Shown: positions 62,851-64,000 of the stretch, in pieces
Position numbering within the stretch: the first letter of the stretch is position 1
Layout: each line of letters opens with the position of its first letter
Origin: Glandiceps talaboti
Taxonomy: Eukaryota; Hemichordata; Enteropneusta; Spengelidae
Reading direction: 5' to 3'
Assembly: GCF_964340395.1 (NCBI RefSeq)
Contig: NC_135559.1
Span: 19,539,150 to 19,603,149, forward strand
DNA length: 64,000 nt
The notes under the pieces: model-generated
The model's database searches: none
Seen by the model: only the letters and a program-made list of their open reading frames with translations
What the model was told of the DNA's origin: nothing
Position numbers and translations under genes: made by a program

Positions 62851-63126
62851 AAAATATTGTGGAAAAACATCAAAATATACACAAAACCTACTCAAAGTCA
62901 TGTACATGTAACCATGTATTAGTATTGAATGAATACACACCATTTGGTCCAGATAATCCATAGATCTTTGTCAAGAATTCATAATCACCTGTCATCCAAA
63001 CTACAACAGTCTTGTCTCTACTAGAAAAAACAACATTACAATGATCTTTACAAGCATTAATTGAATTGATTAATTTCATAATTAATTGAACAATTAACCA
63101 AGTTATTATTATTTCAATAAATCCGC

Positions 63127-63202
<76 letters not shown>

Positions 63203-63312
63203 ATGTATGTATATATATATGTATGTATGTGCATTATGTATGTATGTATGTATGTATGTGTGTGTGCATGCGTGCGTGCGTATGTAAGTATGTATGTATG
63301 TATGTATGTGAT
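63127..63312. repeat. Compound (TA)n, (TG)n, (TATG)n microsatellite
   Basis: TA at 63127-63150, TG at 63151-63186, then several TATG and GTGC blocks to 63312. Confidence 0.95.
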
Positions 63313-63366
63313 GAGGAAGTGCAATAATGATTGAACAAACAAACAAACGAATTCACGAACAAAGAA

Positions 63367-63525
63367 ATGAATGAATGAATGAATGAATGGATGAATGAAT
63401 GTATGAACAAATTAAGTAATTAATGGATGGTTGGATGAATGAATGAATGAATGAATGAATGAATGAATGAATGAATGAATGAATGAATGAATGAATGAAT
63501 GAATGAATGAATGAATGAATGAATG
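63367..63525. repeat. (GAAT)n microsatellite
   Basis: About 30 GAAT units in total, split by a 50-bp interruption near 63395-63440. Confidence 0.95.
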
Positions 63526-64000
63526 TACACTTTGTAATTCTTAGCGGAGTTTTGTTATATTTTGCAAGTTGCCGGGGATACTTTGCAATTCGACAGAATA
63601 TATTAGAAAATATGTTTTCGCATGACATTTACATGGAATTTGTGAGATTCGCCGCCACTGAATGAATTGATTTGACTTATACCATCAATGTTTGAGATGT
63701 GCGTGCTTTAGTGAGCTGTGCACTATAGGTAGTAGTTCATCATTTTAAATCTAATAGATAAGGGATTTCATAGTTGACCATTAGAGCCGGGAATGAGTTC
63801 ATGAGTTCTGATTTAGATGAAAGACAGAAAAAAGGGGAGAATAACGTCTCCCCAATCCCTTTCTTTAAAATAATGAAATCTTATCCCCATTTCAATTAAA
63901 TCATTATTTTGAATATTTCAATTTTGAACTTGTTGAATGTTTTATAATAGCACAGCCAAATGTTGTTGTGGCCACTATATATAACATTACAACTTTTTTT
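63526..64000. other. No gene recognised
   Basis: AT-rich end of the window. Nothing supported. Confidence 0.5.

Overview
The window looks like nuclear DNA of a marine invertebrate animal. It is AT-rich and has few genes. Microsatellites, diverged tandem repeats, foldback elements, tRNA-derived SINEs, a CR1/Jockey-type LINE and a Penelope-like relic fill most of it. I see no operons, no rRNA and no free-standing tRNA gene. The species cannot be named from the sequence. Lineage-specific expansions of carbohydrate sulfotransferases are known in several marine deuterostomes and lophotrochozoans, but that is only suggestive.

The only host gene family I can support is a small same-strand cluster encoding Golgi-type carbohydrate 6-O-sulfotransferases (CHST1/3-like). 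There are two intact intronless-coding copies (41283-42461 and 54740-55912). A third copy (20892) is cut by an in-frame TAG at codon 328, yet its frame stays open beyond the stop. A fourth (46182-46496) is a 3' remnant joined to upstream flank by an internal deletion. A fifth locus (about 9280-9460) keeps only a diverged piece of the shared 5' flank. The copies are mosaic, pointing to gene conversion or unequal exchange.

Layout. 1-20 kb: no recognisable gene; foldback elements, direct duplications, a SINE (11.4 kb), and 151-bp and about 235-bp tandem arrays. 20-33 kb: first sulfotransferase block, with two foldback elements, a 62-bp tandem array and a 4.2-kb LINE inserted on the minus strand (28228-32393). 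33-40.7 kb: a ~140-bp tandem array, a SINE, a decayed ORF near 35.5-36.2 kb, and a duplicated segment with foldbacks. 40.7-49.8 kb: second sulfotransferase block, a shuffled relative of the first, containing a Penelope-like reverse transcriptase relic and the pre-insertion (empty) version of the LINE target. 50-56 kb: a 36-bp minisatellite, a SINE and the third intact sulfotransferase block. 56-64 kb: repeats and microsatellites, no gene seen.

The most informative observation is the LINE together with its paralogous empty site. The pair defines the 10-bp target duplication and shows that ORF1 is 5' truncated and borrows its only ATG from flanking DNA. The LINE reverse transcriptase also carries a Tyr at the motif A catalytic Asp. 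I saw no new defence or metabolic system.
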